A stretch of 64,000 bases of DNA from Lolium rigidum (Eukaryota > Streptophyta > Magnoliopsida > Poales > Poaceae), in contig NW_025899946.1 in NCBI RefSeq assembly GCF_022539505.1, positions 310,001 through 374,000 of the forward strand, read 5' to 3'. A program made the translations under genes and the position numbers. Below are positions 21,716-33,216 of the stretch, piece after piece. Each line of letters starts with the position of its first letter. Position 1 is the stretch's first letter. Below the pieces are notes generated by a model. The model had not been told where the DNA came from, ran no database searches, and saw nothing but the letters and a program-made list of their open reading frames with translations.

Positions 21716-24258
21716 GCGCCATACTTTCTTTGGCGGGCGCACCTTCGTCTCCAATGTCTGCTGAATTTTCACGGCCAGATCGGGCCGTGCTCTTCTCAAC
21801 GTGTACAGGTACTGTGCCTCGGCTTCTTCCAGGTTTCGCAGCCGCTGCACTCTACGCTTCTGAGAATGGCTGAGTCCATCAGGGCACCACCTTGGTAGGT
21901 GATACCTATCTTCTTCTCCATCTGACTCCTCAAAGTCTTCTTCTTGAGATGACTCAGCTTGTTTATTATGAAGTGGGAGAGGTCCTAGACGCTCGAACAC
22001 TGAAACTTCATTTGTCCTCCTCCTTTGCTGTTTGCATTCTGGGCAATTCTCGATTGTTGGCAATCGGCTCATTCCGGAGTCCCAGCAATGTTTGAAGAAA
22101 GGACAGTCCCAGTGCTTGTCCACGTTGTCTTGCTCCCTTGACCTCCCTCTAGCGCGACGTTCGTACCCGTAGTTGTCTCTGTTATGCTGACGATACCTCA
22201 TGTCCTCTGCATCAGACCGACGATATCTTTCATCGTCTTCGTCGTAGCGCCGACGTCGGTCGTACTGCTGCTCATATTTGTTGAGGAGATGTACGGAAAG
22301 TGGGCGCTGATACCGTATGCTTCTCACCTCCTCCTCGGTTAGGTACCGTCTATCATCATCTTGGGGCCGGTCGCGTGGAACGGCCTCCTCTTTATCTTCG
22401 CCACGAAAGTGGCTGCTCTCTGCTTTATCTTTGCCATGGCGGATCACAAACCCTGCCATATTGACATCAAAAGAGAACCCTGGCTCCCTTATGGAGTGGC
22501 TTAGGTCCACCATGTTGACGTCCGGAAACGGACGCATGTCTACCTTCATGGCAAACTGTCCGAAAGTTAATCGGTCTGATTCTATCGCCATCTGAATTTG
22601 TGCGCGCAATACTTTGCGATCGTTGGTGGCGTGCGTGAACGTATGATGTCATTTGCGGTATGGCCTTTTGTTCATCTCTTGTGCCGTAGGGATCTTGTGG
22701 CCTTCAGGTAGCTTCAAATGTTTCTCTTTCAGTAGCAGATCGAAGATCTGTTCAGTTTTGCTCACATCAAAGTCCAACCCTCTTGGAGGCCCTGGTGGGT
22801 TCACCCATTTGCAGGACACGAGTGCGGCATCCGAGTCCATTCGGCTACTGCGACTTCCTGATCTTCCGCAGAATCTTCATCCTCATCAGCATTGACCAGG
22901 GTTATCGCGCGCTTGAACTTGTCCTGGTACAGTTCTGGATGGCGCTGTTCATATAAGGTCAGTCTCTGGATCATGTGCGCCAGCGAGTTGTACTCCACTT
23001 GGAACGTCAGATCCTTGAATGACGCTGCAAGGCCTGCCACGGCCAGCTCGACTGCTTCTTTCTCAGTTAAATGAACCGAATAGCATCGGTTCTTGACAGT
23101 TCTGAAACGCTGAATGTACTCAGACACTGTCTCTCCTCGCCTCTGCCGAACCTGTGCTAGTTCGGCAATACCAGCTTCAGTAGCTTCTGAATGGTATTGT
23201 GTGTGAAACTGTTCCTCCAGCTGCTTCCATGATCGTACTGAATTTGGCTGCAACGAGGTGTACCATCCAAAAGCTGGACCGGTGAGGGATTGCGAGAAGA
23301 ACCTCACCCGTAGCGGATCCGATGCTGAAACCATGCCCAACTGGGCCAAGTATCGGCTCACGTGCTCGATTGAGCTAGATCCTTCTGACCCACTGAATTT
23401 GGTGAAGTCCGGGAGCCGGTACTTAGGTGGCAGTGGGATCAGGTCAAACTCATTGGGGTACGGCTTGGAATAGCCGATTATCTTCTTCTTCGGCAGGATG
23501 CCGAACTGGTCTCTCAAGACTGCACTGATCTGATCTGCGGTGGAGGTAGTAGCAGCTGAGCTTTCATGGACTGGTGCAGTGGCATACTTGGCTAGCCACG
23601 CCTGTTTCTCAGCTTCTGCTCCCGAACTCCCCGCTGCTGCAGTCGTCCCTCCTGCCGAAACAATTGCTCCTGCTCCGGCAATCACTCCTGTTGGAGCCTG
23701 GATCGCCTGCGTCCAGTTGTTGCATTCCGGCACAAACGTGCACACGTATCCATGGGGGATCTGTTTGGGCGGGTCATATAAGAACTGATAGTCGCCTGGA
23801 TCACCTCCAACCTTGTAGACAACGTATGCCGGTGAACCTTGTTGCTGTGGAGCTGCCATCGCGTACGGCAATGGTGGCCTGGTGTGGAGTTGCACTTCTC
23901 CCTGGTGAGTCCCTAGAACAGGTCCTGAAGGGGAGTACCGACGCTCCATGATCTCTCGCACCACATGGGGCGCAACGCGCTCCAAAGAATTTACCAGGCT
24001 CTCAGAATGCCGATGCAGCGAGTGAGCCACCACGTAGTTGATTTCCTGTCGCAGGGCTCTGGTACGTTCATCTGAAGGGAGAGACAGATCCAACCCTTCG
24101 AGGACACCTTGTGGCGTGAATCCTTTGAACCTAATGCCGTGCGACCGGGTCTTCTCAAAGGAGCCGATGAGTTCGGCTTCAACGATGGCCTTCAGGTCAT
24201 CGTACTTCTTCTTGTGCTCTGCAGGGAGATCCTCGTATGTGATCTGTTCCTCTGCCAT
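21644..24258 (-). pseudogene. Gag-like ORF of family X, with frameshift and stop
   Basis: The start is placed at ATG 24258-24256 (MAEEQITYEDL), 40 bases after the primer-binding site; a longer frame from 24348 would include LTR sequence. Residues about 300-450 match the retrotransposon Gag domain: FSGSEGSSSIEHVSRYLAQL, then DPLRVRFFSQSLTGPAFGWY, then QLEEQFHTQY and VSEYIQRFR. Near 22830 a one-base shift moves the frame to the DAALVSCKWVNPP segment. At 22651-22649 a TGA replaces the Trp expected in a CxW-H..H..C-type knuckle, and both knuckle Cys positions read Arg (CGC). The frame then continues to 21644 through an Arg/Asp-rich part and a late CPFFKHC...NCPEC cluster. The protein as it stands is not functional without suppression. 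Confidence 0.8.
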
Positions 24259-24296
24259 CTCGGATGTCGGTGTTGACGTGGATGTTGCAGAAGAGG

Positions 24297-24313
24297 TCCC
24301 ACCGGGCGTGCCA
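24297..24313 (-). other. Primer-binding site of family X
   Basis: Reads TGGCACGCCCGGTGGGA on the minus strand, five bases inside the 5' LTR. TGGC at this position fits a tRNA 3' CCA end; I do not assign the tRNA. Confidence 0.7.
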
Positions 24314-24318
24314 GAATG

Positions 24319-25486
24319 TGTTACCCTCCAAAACCCACCGACGGGCAATGGTTAAGCAACACGAAGAGCCGGGAGGCTCCCAAGGCCGCTTAGTGGACCC
24401 TGGCACCTCGCGTCGTCCCGCAAATCTTCCAGCCACGTCCCGGCGGTTGCTAGGGCGTGCCACCTGACCTAGACCCGATCAGGAAGGTGTTAGAGTGCTT
24501 CGATTGTTCCTGCATGGTAGACACGTAAACATTAAATACGAGCCCTATCGGCTCTCAGGTTGCCCTGTGGATCGGCTCAAGGAGCCGATCGCCCCATGGT
24601 TCACGTTGGATTTACAATGACATGGGGATCCCGCTTGATCAAAACAAAGCTAAACCGATCTACGACAGTTTAGGGTTTTCACCGCATAACCGGAACGTCC
24701 TACGTGTGATCGGGCCTAGCAGCTACGGAAGATGATGCAAACTACCCCTACAAGAGGCCTAAAAACCAACATAACGTTGATTCCCGGAACATCCCTTGCA
24801 GGGACGGTAAACAACACCTAACGCACTACCGGATCGTCCGACCCCGAGCATAAGGCCTAACTATGCAGATATTAAACTAATCCCTGCTGAGCAAGGAGCA
24901 ACTATAACGGATCGGATCTACTAAGTAACGAACAAGCAAGATGCTGCCCTTACACCTGGATAGGTGTAAGGGCAGCTAGGTGTCGAGGGACGGCATTGCC
25001 ACGCAGATATGCACGAGAAAGCATCAATGCAAGCCCCTAAACACCTAATGATAAGTAGTACTGCTCGCCATCAACAACGCTTCAGCACGAGCAGTACAAG
25101 GTAGACGAATAAACGTATACTGCCTAGATCGCGAGATGCGATCTAGGCAGCATGGTGCTTACCCGGAAGAAACCCTCGAAGGAAGGGGTGGCGATGCGCC
25201 TGATTTGTGTTTGTTGTGAACGATGATTGTCCTTCTTTTCCGATAACCCTAGATACATATTTATTGTCCAAGGGACTTTCTAATTGAGGCGTGCACCTAA
25301 CCGTGCACGGGCCAGACTCTATCTGTTAACTCTAAACACGATACGATCTAATATATTACAGATACATAGGCAGTTAAGCCCAAACTCTTCACGCAAGGCC
25401 GCTTCAAAGATGCTCCACGTGTAATCTTCAAAGCCCATCTTCACTTACGACCCATCTCCTGATTTGGCCAAAATCGGGTGATAACA
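24319..25486 (-). mobile_element. 5' LTR of the complete family X element
   Basis: 1168 bp, one base longer than its partner because of an extra G near 24846. TATA box, stem-loops and the small ATG CTG CCT TAG frame are all present on the minus strand. The H1 stem carries one end mismatch (T replaced at 25109). Confidence 0.95.
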
Positions 25487-25491
25487 ACTTC

Positions 25492-25738
25492 AAAACTAGA
25501 TCCATAGGTTTCGAGATATTTTTTTCCGTGCTTCCAATACTAGTTTGGTTGTACTCGTGGTTTGTACCTGATTGTACTTGTGCTTGAACTGATAAGTACG
25601 TACTTCTGTTTTTAGTGTATTTGGTGCAGTTTTTTTTTCCTTTAATGGGTTACTTTACTTGCTCGTGTGCTTGACAATACATGTACTTGTGTGTGTGCTA
25701 CTGTACTTCCATGTCTGTACTTGTTCGTGTGTGTGACT
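25492..25738. repeat. Target region with degenerate TGTACTTG repeats (left of CACTA)
   Basis: Short degenerate repeats of TGTACTTGTGTGTG / TTGTACTCGTG type fill about 25550-25738 and resume at 38294-38700 on the far side of the CACTA element. The whole is an old minisatellite-like stretch into which the CACTA element inserted. Confidence 0.6.
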
Positions 25739-25768
25739 CACTAGTAGGAAAACCCTTATAGGCGGACC

Positions 25769-26096
25769 TTAGTTCTGTGGCGCACCAGAAAATATGCGCC
25801 ACAGAAATTTATTTTGTGGCGCACCAGGCATGGTGCGCCACAGAAACAGCTTAATTTTGTGGCGCAGCAGCCAATCGTGCGCCACAAAAACTTGGCGGGC
25901 CCCACAACCTGTCACCCCTAATCATTGGTTTTACTATTTCTATGGCGCACGTACCTCAGTGCGCCACAGAAATTCCTTATTCTGTGGCGCACGGCAAAAG
26001 TGCGCCACAAAAATAAGCTGTTCTGTGGTGCAGTTGGCTTAATGCGCCACAGAAATAAGGCATTCTGTGGCGCACTGAGTTCGGTGCGCCACAGAA
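25769..26096. repeat. Left subterminal array of about seven 30-37-bp palindromes
   Basis: Each unit has the form TTCTGTGGCGCAC-n-GTGCGCCACAGAA with a short variable centre; units lie at about 25770, 25817, 25857, 25941, 25981, 26023 and 26063. Such arrays in CACTA ends are the usual binding sites of the element's DNA-binding protein. Unit six has decayed most (GTGGTGCAG). Confidence 0.85.
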
Positions 26097-26488
26097 TTAG
26101 CGAACCAGATCTACAAAAGTGAGCCAACCTCCCACCTACCACACTACACAAGCCATTCTTCTTCCTCCATCTAGCTCGTCCCCCCCTTCTCTCTCATACC
26201 ATTTTGGCTCTACTTTTCACTTGCTTGGGTATTTATTGCACTTACTTTGGTTGATACTTAATTGGAGTTGACGAGAAGGCTCTCCATACTCTCTCCTCCT
26301 CTCGAACTAATCGATCGCGGTCTCGTCTCGGTATCGAATCTACAAGGTGAGTAGTTGGAGGAGACATACATATGCTTGGAGGAGACATGCATATGCTTGT
26401 AGATCTTGTGTGGCGGTCGTGTGTATGGATGCTTGTTGCAGGTGAGCGCTTGTGTGTGTGCCGGTGTGGTGCATGGATGTTTGCCGAA

Positions 26489-26667
26489 ATGTTGATTCAT
26501 TTCCGTTTCGGCAAATTTTGCACTACCCATATGTCCTACCTTGAGGAGAGGTCATGCCGAATTTTTCCGCTCCATGTAATACCTTGAGGAGAGGTACGGC
26601 CCATGCATGTGTGTGCATTTATTGCGGTTCTAATTTCCTGTTCTATGTATACCATTTGCGGGCAAGC
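26489..26667 (+). promoter_or_regulatory. 5' leader block of the tnp2 gene, shared with the second ORF
   Basis: TTGATTCATTTCCGTTTCGG and AGGTCATGCCGAATTTTT occur here and again at 33089-33166 just upstream of the second ORF, in the same order. The shared block suggests a common 5' untranslated segment or regulatory site for the two transposon genes. Confidence 0.5.
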
Positions 26668-29600
26668 ATGGTCCTCTCGATGAGTTCCGCTCGAATCTCT
26701 AGATACAAGATAGACGCGAAGGAGGACATGATTCGGAACAATAGGCGCCGGATAAGATGTCCGTGTCGATCATGCAAACTCGAGCGCTGGATCAACCCCG
26801 ATTCCGGACAACTGGAGGAGCACCTGCTGAGGCGCGGTTTCATGCAAGACAACCAGGCGCGGCCGGCCCCATCAAATGGTGCGCATGAAGACCATGTCGA
26901 GCGAGATGACTATCATCATGAAGAAGACTATCATCATGAAGAAGACTATCATCATGAAGAAGTCGGCGGAGAAGATCATCATGAAGAAGAAGATGCCGGC
27001 GGAGAAGATCATCATGATGAAGAAGAAGATTCCGGCGCGACCCCGCTAATTTCAGCCTTGCGGGACTGTCATGTTCAAGATCTTCTCCTCCAGGAGACGA
27101 GCAACGATAGAGTTGCAGCTAGAGAGAGAGCCAAGCTGTCGCAAATGGAGAAAGACGGGATGACTCCGATCTTTCCTGGGTATCGTCCGCAGGATACGCG
27201 CTTGCATGTAACGCTTGATTACCTGCAGATGAAGACGCGAGAACAAGTGGACCGATTCCAGCTTCAGCAAGAACTTAAAATTCTGGCACGATCGTCTCCC
27301 GGAGGGGAACACATTGCCAAGTAGTATCGAGGAGGCCAAGAAAGTCGTGTGTCCCCTTGACCTACCGCACGAAAAATACCACGCCTGCATTAATGATTGT
27401 GTGATTTATAGGTGCGAGTACAAGGACAGAACCACATGTCCGGTGTGCGGCCACGGACGGTACAAGGTTGGGAACAAGAAGGTACCTCGAAAAGTGGTAT
27501 GGTACTTTCCTATCACTCCCCGTCCGCAGCGGTATTTCGTGGACCCTAAGGAAGCAAAGCTCATGCAATGGCACGCGGAAAGGCGAAGCCCGAAGAAGAT
27601 CCGGAGATGGGCTATATGCTGACACACCCTTCGGACGCCGGACGGTGGCAAGCATTGGACATCGCCTTCCCTAGGTTCGGGGCGACGCAAGGAACATCGA
27701 GGCTGGGTATGAGCACCGATGGACTCAATCCGTTCGGCAACCAGAGTAGCACGCATAGCACCTGGCTCTGTGTTTGTATGGCCTTACAACCTACCCCCGT
27801 GGCTGTGCACCAAGCAAAGGTACATACACCGAGTATTCTCATTCGGGGGCCGAAACAACCAGGTGTCGACATGCATTTGTATCTCGGGCTGCTGAAAGAG
27901 GAGTTAGACACGTTGTGGAAGACGCCACCCCGTACGTGGGACGCCTACACTAGAACTTATTTCGATATGAGAGCCGCGTTGATCACGACGGTCACGGACT
28001 ATCCTGGTTACGCATATGTATCTGCCCAGGTCGGCCACGGATTCAACGGCTGTGTGAAGTGCATGGACGAGACCCCGCATCTACAACTACCAAGGGATCC
28101 CGGGTCCTCAAAAACCGTGTACCCAGGTGCTCGAAGGTGGCTTCGCTTGGATCACCCGTGGAGAAAACGCGGTGATCTGTTCAATGGTAAAGATGAGCCC
28201 GATGGACCCCCACGCCCGAGGAGCGGCGCAGAAATCGATGATCTTCTGAAAAATTGGAAGGAGTGCCCGGCGCCGGGAAAGAAGCGACCGAAGCCGAGCC
28301 GCTGCTCGGTGTATGGAAAGCGAGGTCCGTTTTCCACGACTTGGAGTACCGGAAGGTCCTCCACACGCCCCACAGCCTCGATGTCATGCACATTACGAAG
28401 AACGTTACCGAGAGTCTGCTTGGCACTCTTTGCAACTCAGAAAAGTCCAAGGATGGACCGAAAGCAAGATACGATCTTAAACATTTTGGCATCAGGAAAG
28501 ATCTTCAAGCCCCCGATACTGACGATGACGATGATGATGATGATGATTAGACGGAAGGGACTCAACGTCTCCGCAAAAGGGCTAAGAAGAACGCGGTGCT
28601 GCTTCCCGAGTCCGGAGGAGCTCGAGCAGTTTTTCAGGTGCCTCGTAGGAGTGAAAGTTCCTCACGGTTACTCGGGGAATATAAGCAGATATCTGTACGT
28701 AGCGAAGAAGAGGTTCACCGGGATGAAGTCTCACGATTGCCACGTGCTAATGACGCAGATACTTCCCGTTGCGATCCGAGGCATAATGGACGAGCATGTC
28801 CGTGATACGCTGTTTGGCCTTTGCAACTTTTTCGACGTTATCACCAGGAAGTCGATCGGCGTGAGGCAGCTCAAGATGTTACAGGATGAGATCGTGGTGA
28901 TACTATGTGAGCTCGAGATTTACTTCCCGCCTGCATTCTGTGATATATGCGTCCATCTCCTTCTCCATGTCGTTGAAGACATCAAGCAGCTCGGCCCAAC
29001 GTTCCTCCACAACATGATGCCTTTCGAAAGGCAGAACGGTGTCATGAAAGGATACGTTCGCAATAGGGCCCGTCCAGATGCAAGCATGGCCAAGGGGTTT
29101 CTAACCTACGAGTGCATCTCCTTCTGCCAGAATTATCTAAGCACCGAGGACGACGAGGATCATGTTGGTCTACCCCCCAGGACGCACCTCGGCAGGCTCG
29201 CTGGAGTCGGTCACCGCGAGGGCTACCGCTCAGTCCATGTCGGCATTGACAATCGACGCGACGACTTTGACAGGGCTCACCGGGTCGCGCTACAACACTT
29301 AAAACTGATCGAACCTTTCGTGCAAGAGCACAAAAGCATGGTCGAGCAGAATTACATCGATATGGGCCGGCCGAGGAAGATGGGAGACGTAACCAAAAAG
29401 CACAACTCCAGCTTCACGTGTTGGTTCAAGCAAACTCAACTGGTTGAAGCACAGAGAAAAAGGCCTTCTAGCGAAGATGAAAAACTCATATACACCTTAT
29501 CACAGGGACCCGGGCATAACGTAAGGACCTATCAGGGGTACGACATCAACGGTTACAGATTCTACACCGAGGAAAAGGACAGAAATAGTGAAAATCAAAA

Positions 29601-30145
29601 CTCGGGAGTAACTATGCTTGTCATACGCCGATGACGAGACTAATGTCAAGGAAAGATTTTTTGGAAGGATCGAGGAGATATGGGAGCTCAATTACTGTGG
29701 AGAGACGGTGCCAATGTTTCGTGTGAGATGGGCCAAGAAGGTCGAAAAAGAAGACCGATATTTCACAACCATGGTTATACCCGATGCAAAATCGAAGAAC
29801 GCATCCGCGAAAAATGAGCCATGGGTACTCGGTAGCCAAGTTGACCAATGCTTCTTCATCACCGATCCGTCGAGGCCTAGCCGTGTTGTCGTGAGGAGGG
29901 GCAAGAGGAGCATCATAGGAATGCAAGGAGACGCCAACGAGGAAGAGTTGGACAAGAACGGTGACCCGAAGATTGAGGAGGAATTCGACAGGCACTTCGA
30001 CATGCCTACTACTAGTAAAGTAAGAAGGAAGACCTCCCTACCCTCTAAAGGTTGTCCGTTCAAGCGAAGAAATCTCAAGGTGGCCGGTATAAAGTATTCA
30101 ACCGCCAACAACCGAAAGGGCAAGAAGATTGCGAAGAGACGCTAG
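26668..30145 (+). pseudogene. CACTA tnp2-type transposase, broken
   Basis: ATG at 26668, or more likely 26680 (MSSARISRYKID). Residues 1-60 match the transposase-associated domain with Cys pairs (CPCRSC). Then come a DYHHEE triplicate, a CPVCGHGRYKVG cysteine motif, the Tnp2 core (GPKQPGVDMHLYLGLLKEEL, AYVSAQVGHGFNGCVKC), a DUF4218-like part (GPTFLHNMMPFERQNGVMKG) and a DUF4216-like C-terminus (WELNYCGETVPMFRVRW). Frame changes are needed near 27300, 27583, 28305, 28600 and 29615. A compensating pair spans about 27762-27830, and a TAG sits in the Asp-rich stretch near 28549. Several of these could in principle mask introns, but the protein stays recognisable through every change, so single-base decay is more likely. 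Position between terminal repeats and strand match the family. Confidence 0.85.
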
Positions 30146-30359
30146 CTAGAGCTCGGAGCCGGGACGAAGAAGATCTTTTTTTGGTCTATCACATGTGTGT
30201 GAGTGTGTGTTAGACAAGTACATGCATGTGTGTGTGAGAGAAACAAGAACGTACATGTTTGTATGAGACAAGTAATTTATAATACTCTACTAATTACTAA
30301 ATAATGTTGTGTTATTTATTGAAATGTAACTAAAATATGAAAAAAATAAGAAAAATTGT

Positions 30360-30428
30360 GTAGCAGCCAAGGTTCGAACCTGGCTACTAATGGGCTAACA
30401 TTGACCTTAACCACTGGGCTAGTGCTAA
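30360..30428 (-). ncRNA. tRNA-like sequence with A and B boxes
   Basis: On the minus strand there is an A-box-like TAGCCCAGTGGTTAAGG and a B-box GGTTCGAACC (30371-30380) with a pairing T arm. Five of seven acceptor-stem pairs form, and the anticodon arm is poor, so this is not a functional tRNA. It may be a tRNA pseudogene, a SINE head or an internal pol III promoter captured by the CACTA element. Confidence 0.4.
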
Positions 30429-30477
30429 GTAACTGTCAGTACACATCACTAAACCATTTTGTTTTGCTAAGTGTCTA

Positions 30478-30602
30478 AATTCTGTGGCGCACGCCCCTTT
30501 AGGTGCGCCACAGAATTAAGGAATTCTGTGGCGCATGTCATAGTTGATGCGCCACAGAATGCTTAATTCTGTGGCGCACATGGAGGGGTGCGCCACAGAA
30601 TT
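30478..30602. repeat. Internal array of three subterminal-type palindromes
   Basis: Three TTCTGTGGCGCA-n-TGCGCCACAGAA units sit between the two transposon genes, at about 30479-30516, 30523-30560 and 30566-30601, identical in type to those at both ends of the element. They precede the 5' region of the second gene. Confidence 0.85.
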
Positions 30603-30735
30603 TAGACACTTGGTGAAATAACTCGATCGACCCTTTCTTCCCCACTCACACAACAGCAGTTTCTTCCCCGACAAACCCTAGCACCACTGCTCTCGCAACC
30701 ACCACCACCGCCAAGCGCCGCCACCTAGCGCCGCT

Positions 30736-31015
30736 GCCGCCGAGGAGGAGGAGGAGGACCACCCCGCCCACGCCGCGAGCAGGAGGAGGAGGACCACCCC
30801 GCCCACACGCCGCGAGCAGCAGGAGGAGGACCACCCCGCCCACGCCGCGAGCAACAGCAGGAGGAGGAGGAGGACCATCGCCTGCGCTCGCCATCACCGC
30901 CTAGCACCACCGTCGGTGAGATCCCTCCCTCTCCCCTGTGCCTCCCTCCCTCTCCCCTGTGCCCCCTCCCTCTCCCCTATGCCTCCCTCCCTCTCCCCTA
31001 TGCCTCTCAATTTGG
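30736..31015. repeat. GC-rich tandem repeats (about 36 bp x3, then about 22 bp x4)
   Basis: GGAGGAGGACCACCCCGCCC + ACGCCGCGAGCA repeats three times from 30736 to 30870. TCCCTCCCTCTCCCCTGTGC-like units follow at 30923-31010. The location fits a 5' untranslated exon of the second transposon gene. Confidence 0.7.
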
Positions 31016-33080
31016 TTCTCAATTTTCTTAACTTATTGTTGGTGATGTAGTTAATTTTGATTGATCAATTGACAATGTTGCATATACATATAGTCAGTAT
31101 GAATTTTGATGTAGTGCTGTTGTAGCTTGTGTGGGCATTCAATTTATGAATTTTGATGTGTTAGTCAAATAGAAATTTGATGGTCAGTATGAATTTTGAT
31201 TTAGACAGATGATAAGAATTTTGACAATGTTTAAAGGAGGGTTAACAGAGAGTCAGTATGAATTTTGATATGAATTTTCTATCTATGTTTTGTTTGTATT
31301 CATGTGATAGCACAATATTCAATCGGTAAATTTTCGAAGGAGATAGGGCCATTTCATGTCTCTGGCCATTGTCCTCATTTGATAAGTTCATTGGGCAACA
31401 TATATGACCAAAAAGCCTTTAGTACTGCCTCATTTGATAAGTTCATTGTCCTCCTTTTGTAAAATGAAGTCAAAACATTGCTACTGCCTATAAAAAAATT
31501 CTCATTTGAAGTCAAATAGATAAAGCATTGCTACTGCCTTTTGTAAAATGAAGTGAAAACATTGCTACTGCCTTTAAAAAATTAATTACAAGTCCCTGGT
31601 CTCACTCTCACCTTAGGTACATGCTCTCTTCCCCATTCATATGTTCATGTATAAAATTCTGATTATTTTGAATCGATGCAGTGGCTAATTTAGTTGTTGT
31701 CATATTTGATGCATATCATCATTGGAATGCAGTGAACCAACCACTGCCTAGTTGATTTTGAATTACTGCTAGGATTTGTTGGCAGTAGCAAATGAATGCA
31801 GTAGTAATTTAGAGATAAAAAGCTACTGCCTACTATTTGAATGCAGTCGAAATTCTCAATGGCTAGTTTTAGTGTGTCCTAGTTTGTCTGAATAATTATG
31901 AAATGATCATGCTCATGCTCATGCTCATTATCTTGTATATGCTTGTTTGAATTCATTTATGCTTGTTTATACAGTATATATGAAGTGAATATGCTAGATA
32001 GAAAATATGAAGCTCCATTTGATAGAAGCATATATTGCATTTATTTGTGGCATTGAATTCTCTGGTTTTTAATGTTCTCTATTAATGGAAATGTACAATA
32101 TGTTGTTTGCATTGCCATGATCCAAGCCATCAAAGAATTGCCATGATCCTAGCAGTAGCTAATTTCTTGGTTATGGCATTATATTCTTTCTATGTGATGA
32201 AATTCAGGGGCTCCATAGCTAGATGTAGAAACAAATGACCTATATCTACCTTGGTGAAAGCTAATGATGCTACTGGTTTAAATGGAAATGATGAAATGAT
32301 GCTATGATGCTATGATGAAATGTACAAGCTAGAAATTGATTTAGGTTCTCTTGTTCATGCAAATGATGCTACTGGTTTAAATGTAAATGCAAATGATGCA
32401 GTCAAATGCTATTTAATTTATTGCTTGCTATTTTTTTTAATTCATTGGTTACTGTTTTTTTAATTCATTGCTTGCACTAAAGCTAATAAAGTTCTTGCAA
32501 TGATCATGCTCATGCTCCCTGGTTGCAAGATGAGAATGCATAGATGGTTGATGTTCAAGCATTTTCATTTTCATTTGAAGTCACTAGCATTTCATTTTGG
32601 GGAATATTTATGAGTAATAACATTTTCATTTGTAGTCACTAGCATTTCCATATGATGCTCAAGCTTCTGCTATTTAATTATCTCTAGAATTTTATATGTT
32701 GATGTTCTTTATTGCTACTGCTAGCTAGGATTTTGGTTAGTGCTACTGTAAGTATAAGTGGTTAGTGCTACTGTAAGTATAAGTGTAATGCTCTAGGTTT
32801 TGATGCTCCAGGCTTTGATGTAGTTGTATGCTTCAGGTTTTGATGCTTCAGATTTTGATGTAGTTGTAGCTCCAGGTTTTGATGCTTCAGGTTTTTGATG
32901 CTCCAGGTTTTGTTGTAGATGCTCTAGGTTTTGATGCTTCAGGTTTTTGATGCTCCAGGTTTTGATGTAGTAGTATTTGGATACAATTTTGTATGATGAT
33001 GAACATGGTTAGAATCTATGAATATGGTGATGAATGTGGGCTCCAGGTTTTGCAGGGATTTCATTGAGTTGCCCATTTCT
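31016..33080. other. AT-rich intron-like region of the CACTA element, no ORF
   Basis: About 2 kb of AT-rich sequence with scattered short repeats (TTGCTACTGCC at 31470-31580) and a tandem GATGCTTCAGGTTTT / GATGCTCCAGGTTTT series at 32800-32965. No coding potential. Most likely a 5' UTR intron of the second ORF. Confidence 0.5.
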
Positions 33081-33216
33081 CCCGAAGCGTTGATTAATTT
33101 CCGTTTCGGTTGAGAAATGGCACTCCTACGTAGAAAAAATAGCAAAGGTCATGCCGAATTTTTTGGTTGACTTTTGTACTAACTTTTTGCCTCTTTTTAA
33201 TGAAGTGCAAATAAAC

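Larger units (their letters stand above)
17870..25486 (-). mobile_element. Complete non-autonomous Gypsy-like element (family X, gag only)
   Basis: 7617 bp with two LTRs (17870-19036 and 24319-25486) and a perfect 5-bp target duplication ACTTC at 17865-17869 and 25487-25491. In element sense (minus) the order is 5' LTR, primer-binding site, gag-like ORF with frame breaks, non-coding region rich in short inverted repeats, antisense acidic ORF, polypurine tract, 3' LTR. No protease, reverse transcriptase or integrase is encoded, so it needs a partner element. By hand comparison the two LTRs differ at about twelve bases plus one 1-base indel, roughly 1 percent, so the insertion is recent. Confidence 0.9.

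Noticed and set aside
25770..26122. Subterminal palindromes as a CRISPR array
   Set aside because: Plant nuclear DNA, palindromic units without constant spacer length, at CACTA ends; they are transposon subterminal repeats.
30646..30910. Gly/Ala/Leu-rich frames opposite the GC-rich CACTA tandem repeat
   Set aside because: Products are pure translations of the tandem repeat; the location fits an untranslated exon.
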